From positions 113,996 through 177,995 of the forward strand of contig CAWDAK010000001.1 in assembly GCA_963800255.1 (NCBI GenBank): a stretch of DNA of 64,000 nucleotides. Reading direction: 5' to 3'. The notes below the pieces were generated by a model. It saw only the letters and a program-made list of their open reading frames with translations, was not told the origin of the DNA and made no database searches. The position numbers and the translations under genes were made by a program. Source of the stretch: DATFVA01 sp963800255 (lineage in GTDB: Bacteria > Bacteroidota > Ignavibacteria > Ignavibacteriales > Ignavibacteriaceae). How positions within the stretch are numbered: the stretch's first letter is position 1; each line of letters begins with the position of its first letter. This document shows positions 46,484 through 56,568 of this stretch, piece after piece.

Positions 46484-49400
46484 TCAGGTCCGGCTAAATA
46501 TTTTCTTTGCAAGCAGCAGGCCTCCGGTCAGGATAGCAGCGCCTGTTGCAATTGCTGCAGCGGTACGTGCTACTCTTACTGCAGGAGCAGGGGTTGGCGG
46601 ACCGGGAAGATCGCGTTCCGGGTGAGGACCACGGTATGAACTTATTCCATAATCACGAGCCATTTTCATAACCTGCGCGGTGTGTAAAGCTTTGCGGTTA
46701 ACTTTAGCCTGTTCGATCTGCGTTTTACACGAAAATCCATTGGCAACAATAATAGTATCCGTTTTTGCCTGTCGTATTCCGGGAAGCAGGGCGATCTCAC
46801 CGCAGTCCATCGACATTTCATATTTCCCCTGCTCAAAGCCCCACGATCCTGCAAGTCCGCAGCAGCCGCCTTTAACCTCGCCAACCTTCAACCCCATCTT
46901 TTCCAGAAGCTTCTGTTCAGGCTCTATTCCTCCGGTGGCTTTGTGATGGCAGTGTCCCCAGAGAATTGCCTCCCGGTCAAGATGTGGAACTTCAAGTCCG
47001 TGCTTCATAAAAAAATCAGCCCAATGATGTGAATTCTCTGAAAGCCGGCCGGCATCTTCATCGTGAGGAAACAGATTAGGCAGCTCATCGCGAAAAACCG
47101 CAAGGCAGCTGGGTTCCATCCCTACGATCTCCGTACCCCGGCGTACCTCATCTTTAAGGAGGTTCATCGTACGTCGCAGGTACTTCCGGGCTGTGTCAAG
47201 AAATCCGTAATCGAAAAGCGGTCTTCCACAGCATACATGCTGCGTAGGCATAAGTACCCGGTAACCGGCTTCTTCCAATGCTTCTACAGATGCTACCCCC
47301 ACATCAGTGTGAAAATGGTTATTGAATGTATCAGGCCAGAGTATAACTTTGGGACCATTAGGATGCTTAGGACCTCCCCTGTTCTTGTACCAGGTCTGCA
47401 GTGTCATCGGGGCGAATTTTGGTATCGTCCGATGCTGATCCAGTCCGGCAATCTTTTTTGCAAGGTAAGAGAAGCCGGGAGTCTGCGTTAAGAAATTAAC
47501 AACCTCGGGTGCCATTGAAGCCGCGCTGGAAAACTTATCGATAAAGCCGAAGGCGTACATATAGCGTTTCCGGTTGCGTGAAAATCCTTTATAATGATGA
47601 TAAAGAAACTCTGATTTATAGGTCGGCATATCTACGTGTACAGGACAATCAGATGTACACCCTTTACAAGCCAGGCAAAGATCGAGGGCGTCATAAACTT
47701 CTTTGCTCTTCCAGCCATCAGTTATTACGTCACCCTGCAGCATCTCGAAAAACAACCTGGCACGTCCCCTCGTTGTATGCTTTTCCTCTTTGGTAACGAT
47801 ATAGCTTGGACACATTACATCAACCCCCTCGGGCTGACGGCACTTCCCTACTCCCACACAACGCAATGCGGCGTGAGCGAAATCTCCGTTATCCTTTGAG
47901 TAGGCAAACTGAACTTCAGGATGAGGGGGATTATATTGATCTCCAAGTTTTAGATTTTCATCCACACGATAAGGATCGATTACCTTGCCTGGATTCATCT
48001 TCCACTTTGGATCCCAAATCAACTTGAATTCACGCATTGCCTGAACGAGTTCCTCACCATACTGTTTGTGAAGAAACTCTGCACGCTGCTGCCCATCGCC
48101 GTGTTCACCGGAGAGCGTCCCTCCGTATGATACCACAAGGTCAGAAGCCTCGTCGAGGAAGGAACGATAATGCCTGATGCCCTCTGCATGGCGAAGATCA
48201 AAAGATATGCGCGAATGGATGCAGCCCTGACCAAGATGACCATAGATCGCACCTTCAAGTTCATACTTTTTATACAAATTTTTCAGATCTCGAAGGTAGG
48301 CACCCACCTTTGCGGGCGGCACAGCAGAATCCTCCCATCCCGGCCAATGATCCTTTCCACCCGGGGGAAAAGCCGTTGCACCAAGACCGCCTTCCCTTAC
48401 CTGCCAGATAGCCTCGGTATCCCCTCCGGCCTGCCGGCTTTTATACACCTTTACACGATTTTGCGGAAAACCTTTTTTCTTCAGCAGCCAGTGTTCAAAC
48501 TTATCTGCCTGTTCCTCAACATCAGCGATAGATTCTGATCCGAACTGTACAAGCAGCCAGGCATTGTTGCCGGGCAGAGGAAACTTATTCAATCCGCCGA
48601 GATGCAGTTTTTCTTTTCCTTCCTGCTCAAAGAGTTGATGGTCAATGCCTTCCAGCCCTATTGGTTTCCATTCCATAATCTCGCTTACCTGATCTCCAGC
48701 CTGGCAGATATCATCATAGGCCACAACAACTGTAACACGCTCCATCATAGCGGGTGTAAGAAGCAGCGTAGCTCTAAGCACTGAAACGCAGGTACTCTCT
48801 GTACCTACAAGTGAACGGGCAACACTGAATCCGTTTTCGGGAAGCAGTTCATCAAGGTTAAATCCGGAAACACGTCGCGGAAGCTGAGAAATTTTAGGGT
48901 AGCGCTCACGTATGAGGCCGGCGTAGCGGTCACGCAGTTCACGAAGCTGACCGTAAATTTCACCCTTACGCCCGCCCTCACGGATAATACGGTCTATCTT
49001 GTCTTCCTCGTTGATACCAACCCAAAAGCGTTCTCCGTCATACGTAACAACTTCCAGCTCGTGGATGTTGTCTGAAGTACGGGGACCCGGCCCATAAAAC
49101 TGCGACTGCACTGAGTGGATGCCGCAAGAGTTATTTCCTATATTCCCTCCGATTGTGCAGTACCCGTGCGACGAAGGATCCGGACCAAATACAAAACCCA
49201 TCTTGCCTGTTTTCTTGTTTACCTGCTCGTTGATTGCACCGTTTTCTACGGTTACCATCCTTCGGTTTACATCAGTTTCACCAATATGATTCAAATACTT
49301 TGAGTGATCAATAACTACAGCAAAGTTCACTGTTTCACCTGAAAGACTCGTTCCTCCTCCCCTGTTCACTATAGGTGCCTTGTACCTGCTGCAGAATTGG

Positions 49401-49657
49401 TGTGTTATCACCACATCATCCAGTGTACGTGGAATAACTACCCCAACCGGCACTTGTCTGAAATTAGATGAATCAGTAGCATATAATGCTATAGAACCGC
49501 GATCAAAACGCACTTCACCTTCAATACTTCCGGAGAGCTTGTTGAATAATCCTTCTACATCAATTTCTTCCCGTCCTGACATCCCTCCCGGATGGGTTGG
49601 TTCAGTTTTGCAGGGAACAGATAACCTTCGTCGGTTTGAAGGCGGCGCAAGTACCAT
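46484..49657 (-). CDS. FAD-linked oxidase fused to Fe-S/CCG oxidoreductase
   Basis: A 1,057-residue fusion. Residues about 50-280 form a PCMH-type FAD-binding domain (IVNRGGGTSLSGETVNFAVV), 290-580 the FAD-oxidase C-terminal domain (GTLSGEHGDGQQRAEFL). A bis-4Fe4S ferredoxin module follows (CLACKGCTSDCPVHVD, about 675), then two CCG domains (HVCCGRPLFDYGFL; GGCCGLAGSWGFE) as in GlpC/GlcF/LdhB. A hydrophobic tail near the end (AAAIATGAAILTGGLLLAKK) may anchor it to the membrane. Such proteins oxidise 2-hydroxy acids (D-lactate, glycolate) and pass electrons to the quinone pool. The partners, a thiamine-diphosphate enzyme and an enolase-superfamily enzyme, suggest oxidation of a sugar-derived hydroxy acid. 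The exact substrate is unknown. Confidence 0.88.
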   Translation of the reverse strand: MVLAPPSNRRRLSVPCKTEPTHPGGMSGREEIDVEGLFNKLSGSIEGEVRFDRGSIALYATDSSNFRQVPVGVVIPRTLDDVVITHQFCSRYKAPIVNRGGGTSLSGETVNFAVVIDHSKYLNHIGETDVNRRMVTVENGAINEQVNKKTGKMGFVFGPDPSSHGYCTIGGNIGNNSCGIHSVQSQFYGPGPRTSDNIHELEVVTYDGERFWVGINEEDKIDRIIREGGRKGEIYGQLRELRDRYAGLIRERYPKISQLPRRVSGFNLDELLPENGFSVARSLVGTESTCVSVLRATLLLTPAMMERVTVVVAYDDICQAGDQVSEIMEWKPIGLEGIDHQLFEQEGKEKLHLGGLNKFPLPGNNAWLLVQFGSESIADVEEQADKFEHWLLKKKGFPQNRVKVYKSRQAGGDTEAIWQVREGGLGATAFPPGGKDHWPGWEDSAVPPAKVGAYLRDLKNLYKKYELEGAIYGHLGQGCIHSRISFDLRHAEGIRHYRSFLDEASDLVVSYGGTLSGEHGDGQQRAEFLHKQYGEELVQAMREFKLIWDPKWKMNPGKVIDPYRVDENLKLGDQYNPPHPEVQFAYSKDNGDFAHAALRCVGVGKCRQPEGVDVMCPSYIVTKEEKHTTRGRARLFFEMLQGDVITDGWKSKEVYDALDLCLACKGCTSDCPVHVDMPTYKSEFLYHHYKGFSRNRKRYMYAFGFIDKFSSAASMAPEVVNFLTQTPGFSYLAKKIAGLDQHRTIPKFAPMTLQTWYKNRGGPKHPNGPKVILWPDTFNNHFHTDVGVASVEALEEAGYRVLMPTQHVCCGRPLFDYGFLDTARKYLRRTMNLLKDEVRRGTEIVGMEPSCLAVFRDELPNLFPHDEDAGRLSENSHHWADFFMKHGLEVPHLDREAILWGHCHHKATGGIEPEQKLLEKMGLKVGEVKGGCCGLAGSWGFEQGKYEMSMDCGEIALLPGIRQAKTDTIIVANGFSCKTQIEQAKVNRKALHTAQVMKMARDYGISSYRGPHPERDLPGPPTPAPAVRVARTAAAIATGAAILTGGLLLAKKIFSRT

Positions 49658-49759
49658 ATATTCATCTCCTTCTTTGGCATTTATTTGAACTCATAAAAAG
49701 TAATTTCTTCTTCGTGTTGAACAGCTTACAGCCGGTGTTATAAAAATTCTTCATTGATT

Positions 49760-50899
49760 TCAAGCTGAACTATTGTATACAAGATAAGGTTCGGCATCTT
49801 TACGCTTAAGCTGAATTCCCAGTCCGGTCCTGTTGTCATCCGGTTCAAGCCTTCCTCCCTTTGGAGAAAGCACTCCATCGAAGAACATATTTTCAATACG
49901 AACATGATCATGAAAATACTCAAGGTGCCGCATCCGCTCTACGGCGCAGAAGGCATGGGCAGAAACTGCAGGAGCGCAATGGGCTGAAAGATCTATTGAA
50001 TATGCGGAACAGAGACCCGAAACCTGCAGAAGTCCTGTTATCCCTCCACAACGGGTAACATCAGCCTGGAGACAGTCAACTGCTTCTGCGTTCAGCAATT
50101 CAGAAAAATCCTGAAGTACAAATCCATATTCTCCGGCAGCTATATCGAGACCGGGCGGACCCTGATTGCGGAGAAGATTTAGTCCCTGCCTGTCCACCGA
50201 AGATACAGGCTCTTCCATCCAGGCTGCGGCCCATTCCTCGCGGAAGCGATGCGCCCAGTAAAGGGCTTCTTTACGGGTAAGCGCACCATTTGCATCAGTC
50301 ATCAAAACAGGCTCATCTCCAATCGCGCTGCGGCAGGCAGATAACCGTTCCGGGTCCTGGTCAGGGTACCGTGAAGTTTTAATTTTAACCCGGGGAATTC
50401 CCTGGTCAACCCACTTGGTAAGCTGGTTGGTAAGACGATCAATAGAGTAGTTACAGAACCCACCAGAGCCATAGACAGGTACGCTGCGGTGAAAAGGACC
50501 AAGCGCTTTGTAAAGCGGCAGTCCCAATAGCTTAGCCCGAAGATCCCACAATGCAATATCCACTGCAGAAACTGCCATCGAGCCCAGGCCGGGCCTCCCC
50601 AAATTTCGTATTGAAGAAAAAAGATCACGCCATATAGAAGGGACCTTAAGAGGATCTTTCCCTACTATTTCCTTTTTCAGTTTTTCAGCAATAAGTACTG
50701 CTGCTGCCTGGTGTGTGTATGAGTAACCGAGACCAACAGTATCACCGGCACCAATCTCAACTATTACTATCGTGGTTGAATCCCACATCAGGGTTCCATC
50801 TGCTTCCTTTCCATCAGGACCGTCGGTCGGGATGGTATAAGCGCTTACTTTAAGATTGTCAACACGGACGTCTGAGTCCACAACAGCTGACGGATTCAT
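49760..50899 (-). CDS. Enolase-superfamily enzyme (mandelate racemase/muconate lactonizing type)
   Basis: A 379-residue two-domain protein. The capping domain (about 10-130) is followed by a TIM barrel with the superfamily residues: KxK base in PRVKIKTS (about 198), metal ligands in VLMTDANGAL, WMEEPVSS and AAGEYGF, and a His in LSAHCAPAVSAH at the end of the barrel. This pattern fits the MR/MLE subgroup, which removes the alpha-proton of a carboxylic acid, often to dehydrate acid sugars or to racemise. It stands five bases downstream of the thiamine-diphosphate gene and is the middle gene of a three-gene operon. The substrate is not predictable; an acid sugar is the most likely. Confidence 0.88.
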   Translation of the reverse strand: MNPSAVVDSDVRVDNLKVSAYTIPTDGPDGKEADGTLMWDSTTIVIVEIGAGDTVGLGYSYTHQAAAVLIAEKLKKEIVGKDPLKVPSIWRDLFSSIRNLGRPGLGSMAVSAVDIALWDLRAKLLGLPLYKALGPFHRSVPVYGSGGFCNYSIDRLTNQLTKWVDQGIPRVKIKTSRYPDQDPERLSACRSAIGDEPVLMTDANGALTRKEALYWAHRFREEWAAAWMEEPVSSVDRQGLNLLRNQGPPGLDIAAGEYGFVLQDFSELLNAEAVDCLQADVTRCGGITGLLQVSGLCSAYSIDLSAHCAPAVSAHAFCAVERMRHLEYFHDHVRIENMFFDGVLSPKGGRLEPDDNRTGLGIQLKRKDAEPYLVYNSSA

Positions 50900-50904
50900 C
50901 CCTG

Positions 50905-52764
50905 CTATTTCACTTTCTTTTTCTTTGATTTAAATTTTCCCGTCACTTCGGATGCCTTTCCTTTAAATGCTTTTTTAATTATACCAAGGCGTTCAGGCTC
51001 ATCACCTAACAGCGCACTAGCCATCTTTTTAGCTTCAGAGAATTTTATATGAGGCGGAAGCGGCGGCCATTCCTGGTCAACCTTCACCTCAAGAATTACA
51101 GGGCGGTCTGTTGTTGCAAGGGCTTCGTCCCATGCCGATCCCATTTTATCTTTGCTATCGCAGAAGATGCCTTTCATTCCAACAAGCTCAGCGTACTTAT
51201 GGTAATCTATACTTGGTATGTACTGGCTCCCCGGAAATTTCGGATCTCCGGATAGGACGCGCTGCTCCCAGGTAACCTGGTTTAAATCCTGGTTATTATA
51301 AACACAGAAAACAAACGGCTGGTTATGGGCCATTAAACGGTCCATGTAACGTTTAATAGTAATCATCTCATTCATTCCGTTCATCTGGAATGCACCGTCT
51401 CCAACTACCGCTATAACCGGACGATCAGGAAAAGCGAAGCGGGCTCCAATCGCATACGGGGTACCTGCACCCATGGTAGCTAGAGTTCCGGAAAGAGACG
51501 CATCCATACCCTTCCGCAACTTAAGCAGACGTGCCCACCAATTAGTTGAAGATCCCGAATCGGCAGTAATAATACTGCGCGGTGGAATACGTGAATTCAG
51601 CTCGTGCATTACCCATTCAGGGTTCATTGGGTCACCTTCAAGCTGGGCGCGTTCCTCAACAATTGCGTCCCATTCTTTAACTTCATCTTCAATTTTTTTC
51701 CTCCAGGATCGGTCTTCTTTGCGTTTGAGATGAGGAATAAGAGCTTTAAGGGTGGACTTTGAATCTCCTATCAGCGGAACATCGACAGGAAAACGATTAG
51801 CTATAAAACGCGGGTCAATATCAATCTCAACACACTTACAGCTTCCCTCTTCAGGCAGCCACTCAGCATATGGAAAGCTGGTGCCTATCATAAACAGGAC
51901 ATCGCAGTTCATCACCATCATATCACTCGCCTTAGTTCCCAGCAGCCCAATCGATCCCGTAACAAAAGGCAAATCATCCGGCGGATGCGCACGTCCAAGA
52001 AGTGCTTTGGCGATACCTGATCCCAGAAGCTCCGCCACTTCAATAACTTCATCCTCAGCTTCGGCAGCGCCCTGGCCAACAAGCATTGCCACCTTTTTTC
52101 CTTCGTTCAAAATTTCTGCAGCTTTAAGCAGCTGAGTTTTGGGAGGAACAATCTCAGGAGCCACAAAACCGATTGAGGAAAAAACCGAACCGTGCTTCCT
52201 GGGCGGAGCTTCCATCGCATCGCTTTCCTGGATGTCTTCAGGAATAATAATTACACTAACCGAACGCTGTGAAAGAGAATTCCGGACGGCACGGTCAATT
52301 ATATGCCTTGCTGCAGCCGGATGTGTTACAGTGGTAACGTAATCAGCAACGTCTTTGAATAAAGTATTAAGATCAACTTCCTGCTGATAAGAAGCGCCAA
52401 TGGAAAGCCGTTTTTGCTGACCAACAATAGCCACCACCGGCTGGTGATCAAGTTTAGCATCGTAAAGTCCGTTTAGCAGATGGATTGCTCCTGGTCCTGA
52501 TGTAGCAATGCAGACACCCACATCACCGGTAAACTTGGCATGTGCAGCTGCCATAAATGCTGCCATTTCCTCGTGACGGGCCTGTATAAGTTCAGGCTCT
52601 CCGTCAGCCCTGTCAAAAGCTCCAAGGAAACCGTTTATTCCATCACCGGGATAACCGAAGATCCGTTCAATCCCCCATTCCTTCAATCTGTTTAACGTAT
52701 AGTCAGCAACAGAGCTGCCGGCTCCACTTCCTGTTTTGCCTATTCCATCTTGTGTCATTGCCAT
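50905..52764 (-). CDS. Thiamine-diphosphate-dependent enzyme (pyruvate oxidase/acetolactate synthase-like)
   Basis: A 619-residue protein with the three domains of the POX/ALS family: PYR domain with the catalytic Glu in ARHEEMAAFMA (about residue 65), central domain (about 205-340; VAMLVGQGAAEAEDEV), and PP domain with the thiamine-diphosphate motif GDGAFQMNGMNE...NNQ (about 455-490). The C-terminal tail is strongly basic (KSKKKKVK). It resembles PoxB-type pyruvate oxidases and related decarboxylases more than biosynthetic acetolactate synthase. The ATG has AGGAG eight bases upstream, and this is the first gene of the operon. Its product would be oxidised or hydrated by the next two enzymes, or the reverse. 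Confidence 0.9.
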   Translation of the reverse strand: MAMTQDGIGKTGSGAGSSVADYTLNRLKEWGIERIFGYPGDGINGFLGAFDRADGEPELIQARHEEMAAFMAAAHAKFTGDVGVCIATSGPGAIHLLNGLYDAKLDHQPVVAIVGQQKRLSIGASYQQEVDLNTLFKDVADYVTTVTHPAAARHIIDRAVRNSLSQRSVSVIIIPEDIQESDAMEAPPRKHGSVFSSIGFVAPEIVPPKTQLLKAAEILNEGKKVAMLVGQGAAEAEDEVIEVAELLGSGIAKALLGRAHPPDDLPFVTGSIGLLGTKASDMMVMNCDVLFMIGTSFPYAEWLPEEGSCKCVEIDIDPRFIANRFPVDVPLIGDSKSTLKALIPHLKRKEDRSWRKKIEDEVKEWDAIVEERAQLEGDPMNPEWVMHELNSRIPPRSIITADSGSSTNWWARLLKLRKGMDASLSGTLATMGAGTPYAIGARFAFPDRPVIAVVGDGAFQMNGMNEMITIKRYMDRLMAHNQPFVFCVYNNQDLNQVTWEQRVLSGDPKFPGSQYIPSIDYHKYAELVGMKGIFCDSKDKMGSAWDEALATTDRPVILEVKVDQEWPPLPPHIKFSEAKKMASALLGDEPERLGIIKKAFKGKASEVTGKFKSKKKKVK

Positions 52765-53154
52765 AAGTCATCTCCTGTTTCTGATTTTATAAACATCGGT
52801 ATACATTATTTAATTTACAGGGTGAGCAGATTCCCAAATTATTCTGCAATAGAATCCTCCCGCCTCAATTTTCGTTTCATACATTAACTGAAATAATGTA
52901 CATAAAACCCGTATCCAGTTTGATGATCCGGATTACAGGAAAAATATTTTCTTAGTGACGCCTGATGATTTTACTAATTTCAATTATGGATGCTCTTGCG
53001 GGAGATCTATGAGCCTCATAATATTGAAGTAGGCAAAAAGAAATGCAGAATTAAAGACCGATGGAAAAACAAAAGCTTATAATGAATGTCAGTATTGGTC
53101 ATCGAATTACCCCTAACCCAATGACGTTGATGGAGCCTTCAAATCTAAAAACTT
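52765..53154. other. Intergenic region, no gene recognised
   Basis: A 390-base AT-rich gap between the anti-sigma-like gene and the three-gene oxidoreductase operon. It must hold the operon promoter (minus strand, right after 52764). A short plus-strand frame starting at 53060 overlaps the anti-sigma-like gene and does not look coding. No hairpin with a T-run was seen. Confidence 0.6.
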
Positions 53155-53922
53155 TTACTTTTTATCAGCATGCCGGAACAGCAAACCGGATGCTATAAAC
53201 AGAATGGCAAAAAACGCATTCAAGATAAAAACTCCACCGATACCAGGAGGCTCGCTAAGCGTAGATTTCCAGAATAAAAGTGCCGCAACAGGGACGAGCA
53301 ATTGAGAAAGTGCCGTAATAAAAAGTGCGGTTGACATTCCTTTGGGCTGGAATCTTGCAATTACTGCCCCGAGAAATCCAATGCCGATTACCCCAAAATA
53401 CAAGAAGTTGGCAGGGTTATTCTCTGACCCGATTATACCCACTGCAAGATTAACCCAGATGAGAAGAAATCCTGTCGCCGCCCCAACCCCGACAGCAACA
53501 CGGTATACGGTACTGTCCGAAGCCCTTGAAATCAACACAAACGTAAGACCTGTACTGAACAGAAGAATGCCCATAACAATAAAATCGAATAAGTCCCACT
53601 GAACTTCATTACCTAGTCCCATTGCTGCTAAGGGTATCATTAAAATAGCTGCCGTTGCAAGTGCCACATACATCATTTGAATACGGATACTTCGCCTAAC
53701 ACGTTTAATCGTCTTCATTTCCAGATTATCCGGAGCTGCTATTTTCGGTGATATATCACGAGGTTCCAGCTCTCCTGAACTGATCAGCCGGGCAATTTCA
53801 GGATCATTCTCTGCATATTTTTCCACCATTTCACGGGATTCTTTACTTGCTTCACCGGCAAGATAAACGGGTAATAAATCAAGAATGATATTTCGGGGAA
53901 AAGATTCCATCTGGTTCTCCAT
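53155..53922 (-). CDS. Membrane anti-sigma-like partner of the ECF sigma factor
   Basis: A 255-residue protein. Residues 1-75 form a helical cytoplasmic domain (ILDLLPVYLAGEASKESREMVEKY) like the ASD fold of anti-sigma factors, but without the zinc-binding His/Cys set of ZAS proteins. Six hydrophobic segments follow between about 85 and 250. The start lies five bases after the ECF sigma gene's stop codon. A sigma-binding domain at the N-terminus plus a membrane part implies that the protein holds the sigma factor at the inner membrane until an envelope signal arrives. Role inferred from domain order and context. Confidence 0.7.
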   Translation of the reverse strand: MENQMESFPRNIILDLLPVYLAGEASKESREMVEKYAENDPEIARLISSGELEPRDISPKIAAPDNLEMKTIKRVRRSIRIQMMYVALATAAILMIPLAAMGLGNEVQWDLFDFIVMGILLFSTGLTFVLISRASDSTVYRVAVGVGAATGFLLIWVNLAVGIIGSENNPANFLYFGVIGIGFLGAVIARFQPKGMSTALFITALSQLLVPVAALLFWKSTLSEPPGIGGVFILNAFFAILFIASGLLFRHADKK

Positions 53923-53927
53923 TATTT

Positions 53928-54422
53928 CTAAATTCCTTTTTGTTCGCGGTTAACGCGCCATTCTGCAAGTTTCAGCCTCAGCCTGTGAACCTTTACTTTA
54001 GCAGCGGCTAAAGAAATGTTTAGTGCATTGGCAATTTCATCATATGTAAAACCGTCAGCCCGAAGCAGCAACGCGGATCGATCAACTTCGGGGAAAGTTT
54101 GTAAATAAGACTGTACATCCTCTAACTCGGTTTTTCGGCTTACAGTATGTTCCAGGTCAGGACCAGAATCCTGAAGATCAGGAGGAACTTCCGAATAACG
54201 TCTGCTGCGCCGTAAAGATTCAAGAAAAAAATTACGGGCAATAGTCAGCAGATAACCTTTTACCGTGTCAGTTTTTAGTGGTGATTTCCCCGTAAGCGCG
54301 CGCGCGAATGTCTCCGCTGTAATTTCCTCAGCCTCAGCTGCGTCACGGCATAAAAACAGAGCGAAACGGTAAATATCATCAGCATAACGGGTATATAACC
54401 CGTGGAAATCGGTCATAAACAA
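53928..54422 (-). CDS. RNA polymerase ECF sigma factor
   Basis: A 164-residue sigma-70-family factor with only regions 2 and 4. Region 2 (FHGLYTRYADDIYRFALFLC to GYLLTIARNFFLESLRRSRR) contacts core polymerase and the -10 element. Region 4 (FPEVDRSALLLRADGFTYDEI to AAKVKVHRLRLKLAEW) binds the -35 element. The next gene downstream encodes a membrane protein with an anti-sigma-like N-terminus, so the two form a regulated pair, presumably answering an envelope stress. Target promoters cannot be read from this window. The 130-base gap to the SulP gene upstream holds its promoter. Confidence 0.92.
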   Translation of the reverse strand: MFMTDFHGLYTRYADDIYRFALFLCRDAAEAEEITAETFARALTGKSPLKTDTVKGYLLTIARNFFLESLRRSRRYSEVPPDLQDSGPDLEHTVSRKTELEDVQSYLQTFPEVDRSALLLRADGFTYDEIANALNISLAAAKVKVHRLRLKLAEWRVNREQKGI

Positions 54423-54551
54423 ACTGCTTTAGATATAATATGGATTTGTCTGGAAAAAGTTACACATCCTCAACAATAAGATTGTGTCGTCTATCTTTAC
54501 TGATTTAAGCTAATTAAATTTTATATAGAGATTCCTCTAAACCTGCTTAAA

Positions 54552-56303
54552 TTATTTTTTTGTCTGATTCATCTCCCGTTTCACCTCGGGTTTAAAATCC
54601 TTCGGTCTTCCCATAGCGGCTAACCCCAATAATTTGCGTGCTCTGTCGAGTGAATCATCAATATTCCCAAATATGTTCTCTTCACCAACTTCATCAATTA
54701 TGTTATATTGAGTTAGAGCAAAAAGCGGTTGAGCATGCACCCCTGATAAAAGCAGGTGAGTCCCGTCTTTTTTATTCTCGCGTATAATTTCACTTAGCAA
54801 ATTCAGACCAGTAGCATCAATAGCCTGTACATTCCTCATTCGTAATATCATAACTTTCGGTCTGTTCTCAACACTTTGCATTACCTCTTTAAATTTAGTG
54901 GCAGCCCCAAAAAAGAAAGGTCCATTAATTTCATAAACTTCAACGCCCTCAGGTACGGTTTTATTCTGAATTGCATTTACATCGCTTACTTCTTCCTCAT
55001 CCTTAAGTTCACGTGTTATTATGCTTACATTTGATACAGCCGCCATTCTTCTCATAAATAATATCACTGCCAGAATCATTCCTATTTCAATAGCCACGGT
55101 CAAATCAAAAATCACGGTTAAACCGAAGGTTGTTAATAAAACCACAACATCGCTTCTGGGACTTTTGAACAACCTGATAAATATACGATACTCGCTCATA
55201 TTGAATGCAACCACAACCAGTATAGCTGCAAGTGCAGGCATCGGTATGAGCCTTGCCCATTGCCCAAGGAAAATCATTATCAGCAATAGTGTTACAGCGT
55301 GAGTTATTCCTGCTAAAGGTGTTCTGCCGCCGTTCTTAATATTGGTAGCTGTTCTGGCTATAGCCCCTGTTACAGGTATTCCACCGAACAATGGTGAAAT
55401 AATATTTGCTACACCGTTAGCTATAAGTTCCATATTTGATTTATGTTTACCGCCTATCATACCGTCCGCAACAACAGCAGATAATAGTGACTCGATTGCA
55501 CCAAGGATTGCTATGGTTGTAGCTGGTAGTATTAGTTCCCTTATGGCAGCTAAATTAAAAGAAGGAATTGACGGTGCAGGGATGGATGATTTTAATTCAC
55601 CGAACCTGGTTTCAATTGTTTCTACATTAAGATTCAGGAAATGAACAACTAAAGTTGCAGCTAAAATAGCTATTACTGAGCCGGGAATTTTCTTAGAAAC
55701 CTTCGGCCATAAGAGTATTACAAGCAATGAAAAAATACCTACCAGCATTGCTTCGTAATTTATATTTGAAAAATGTTTTAAGTATACGGCCCATTTCTCA
55801 AAAAAGTCAGCCGGTACTTTCGGAATGTTTAATCCCAAAAAATCATTTACCTGGCTCGAAAAAATCACCATAGCTATTCCACTGGTAAATCCTACAACTA
55901 CGGGATATGGAATAAATTTTATCATCGAACCGAACTTCGCAAAGCCCATTATAATCAGTATGATACCTGCCATTATAGTTGCAAGCATCAATCCGTTTAT
56001 TCCATAGTTCTGTACAATTCCATAGACTATAATTATAAATGCCCCGGTTGGTCCTCCTATCTGTACCCGGCTGCCTCCTAAAAATGATATTATAAATCCT
56101 CCCACTACCGCGGTAATAATGCCTTGTTCCGGTGTAACACCGGAAGCGATTCCAAATGCTATGGAGAGAGGAAGCGCCACAATCCCCACAAGGATGCCGG
56201 CTATTACGTCTTTATATATTTGTTCTTTGGTAAATGCAGGCAGTAAAACAAAAAATTTGGGTTTGTACATAAATTCCTTTAATTGCAAAAATTTCAACCG
56301 CAA
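54552..56303 (-). CDS. SulP-family inorganic anion transporter with STAS domain
   Basis: A 583-residue inner-membrane protein. About 11-14 membrane segments (residues 25-430) carry the SulP signatures IVALPLSIAFGIASGVTPEQG, GGSRVQIGGPTGAFI and GGIPVTGAIARTATNI. A C-terminal STAS domain (about 465-560; VEVYEINGPFFFGAATKF and IDATGLNLLSEI) is present. The family moves sulfate, bicarbonate, chloride or other anions, usually with H+ or Na+. The substrate here is not clear, but bacteria without a linked carbonic anhydrase often use such proteins for sulfate or bicarbonate. The gene is separate from the ECF unit and from the divergent beta-barrel gene. Confidence 0.92.
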   Translation of the reverse strand: MRLKFLQLKEFMYKPKFFVLLPAFTKEQIYKDVIAGILVGIVALPLSIAFGIASGVTPEQGIITAVVGGFIISFLGGSRVQIGGPTGAFIIIVYGIVQNYGINGLMLATIMAGIILIIMGFAKFGSMIKFIPYPVVVGFTSGIAMVIFSSQVNDFLGLNIPKVPADFFEKWAVYLKHFSNINYEAMLVGIFSLLVILLWPKVSKKIPGSVIAILAATLVVHFLNLNVETIETRFGELKSSIPAPSIPSFNLAAIRELILPATTIAILGAIESLLSAVVADGMIGGKHKSNMELIANGVANIISPLFGGIPVTGAIARTATNIKNGGRTPLAGITHAVTLLLIMIFLGQWARLIPMPALAAILVVVAFNMSEYRIFIRLFKSPRSDVVVLLTTFGLTVIFDLTVAIEIGMILAVILFMRRMAAVSNVSIITRELKDEEEVSDVNAIQNKTVPEGVEVYEINGPFFFGAATKFKEVMQSVENRPKVMILRMRNVQAIDATGLNLLSEIIRENKKDGTHLLLSGVHAQPLFALTQYNIIDEVGEENIFGNIDDSLDRARKLLGLAAMGRPKDFKPEVKREMNQTKK

Positions 56304-56568
56304 AATTTATGAAAATAAACTCACTTACAATAAATTATAAGATTCAGAGATCTTAGTGCAGAGGTACTTTAAAATATTTTTCCATATTAGCAAAGAGTTA
56401 ATGAACTAATATTACTGCAAGAAACATAGCCGGCTCATCACCCTTTTTAACAGGATCATCCCCTCTTATTGCTCGTCTGTCTGCTTATATTTTTAAAGGC
56501 TGCATATACCTGCTAAGTTTGACTCAGAAATTAAAATTGATTTCTCACAAACTTAAAAGGAATACAAA

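Noticed and set aside
53060..53200. Short plus-strand frame in the 52.8-53.2 kb gap
   Set aside because: It runs into the end of the anti-sigma-like gene in the opposite direction and shows no coding character.
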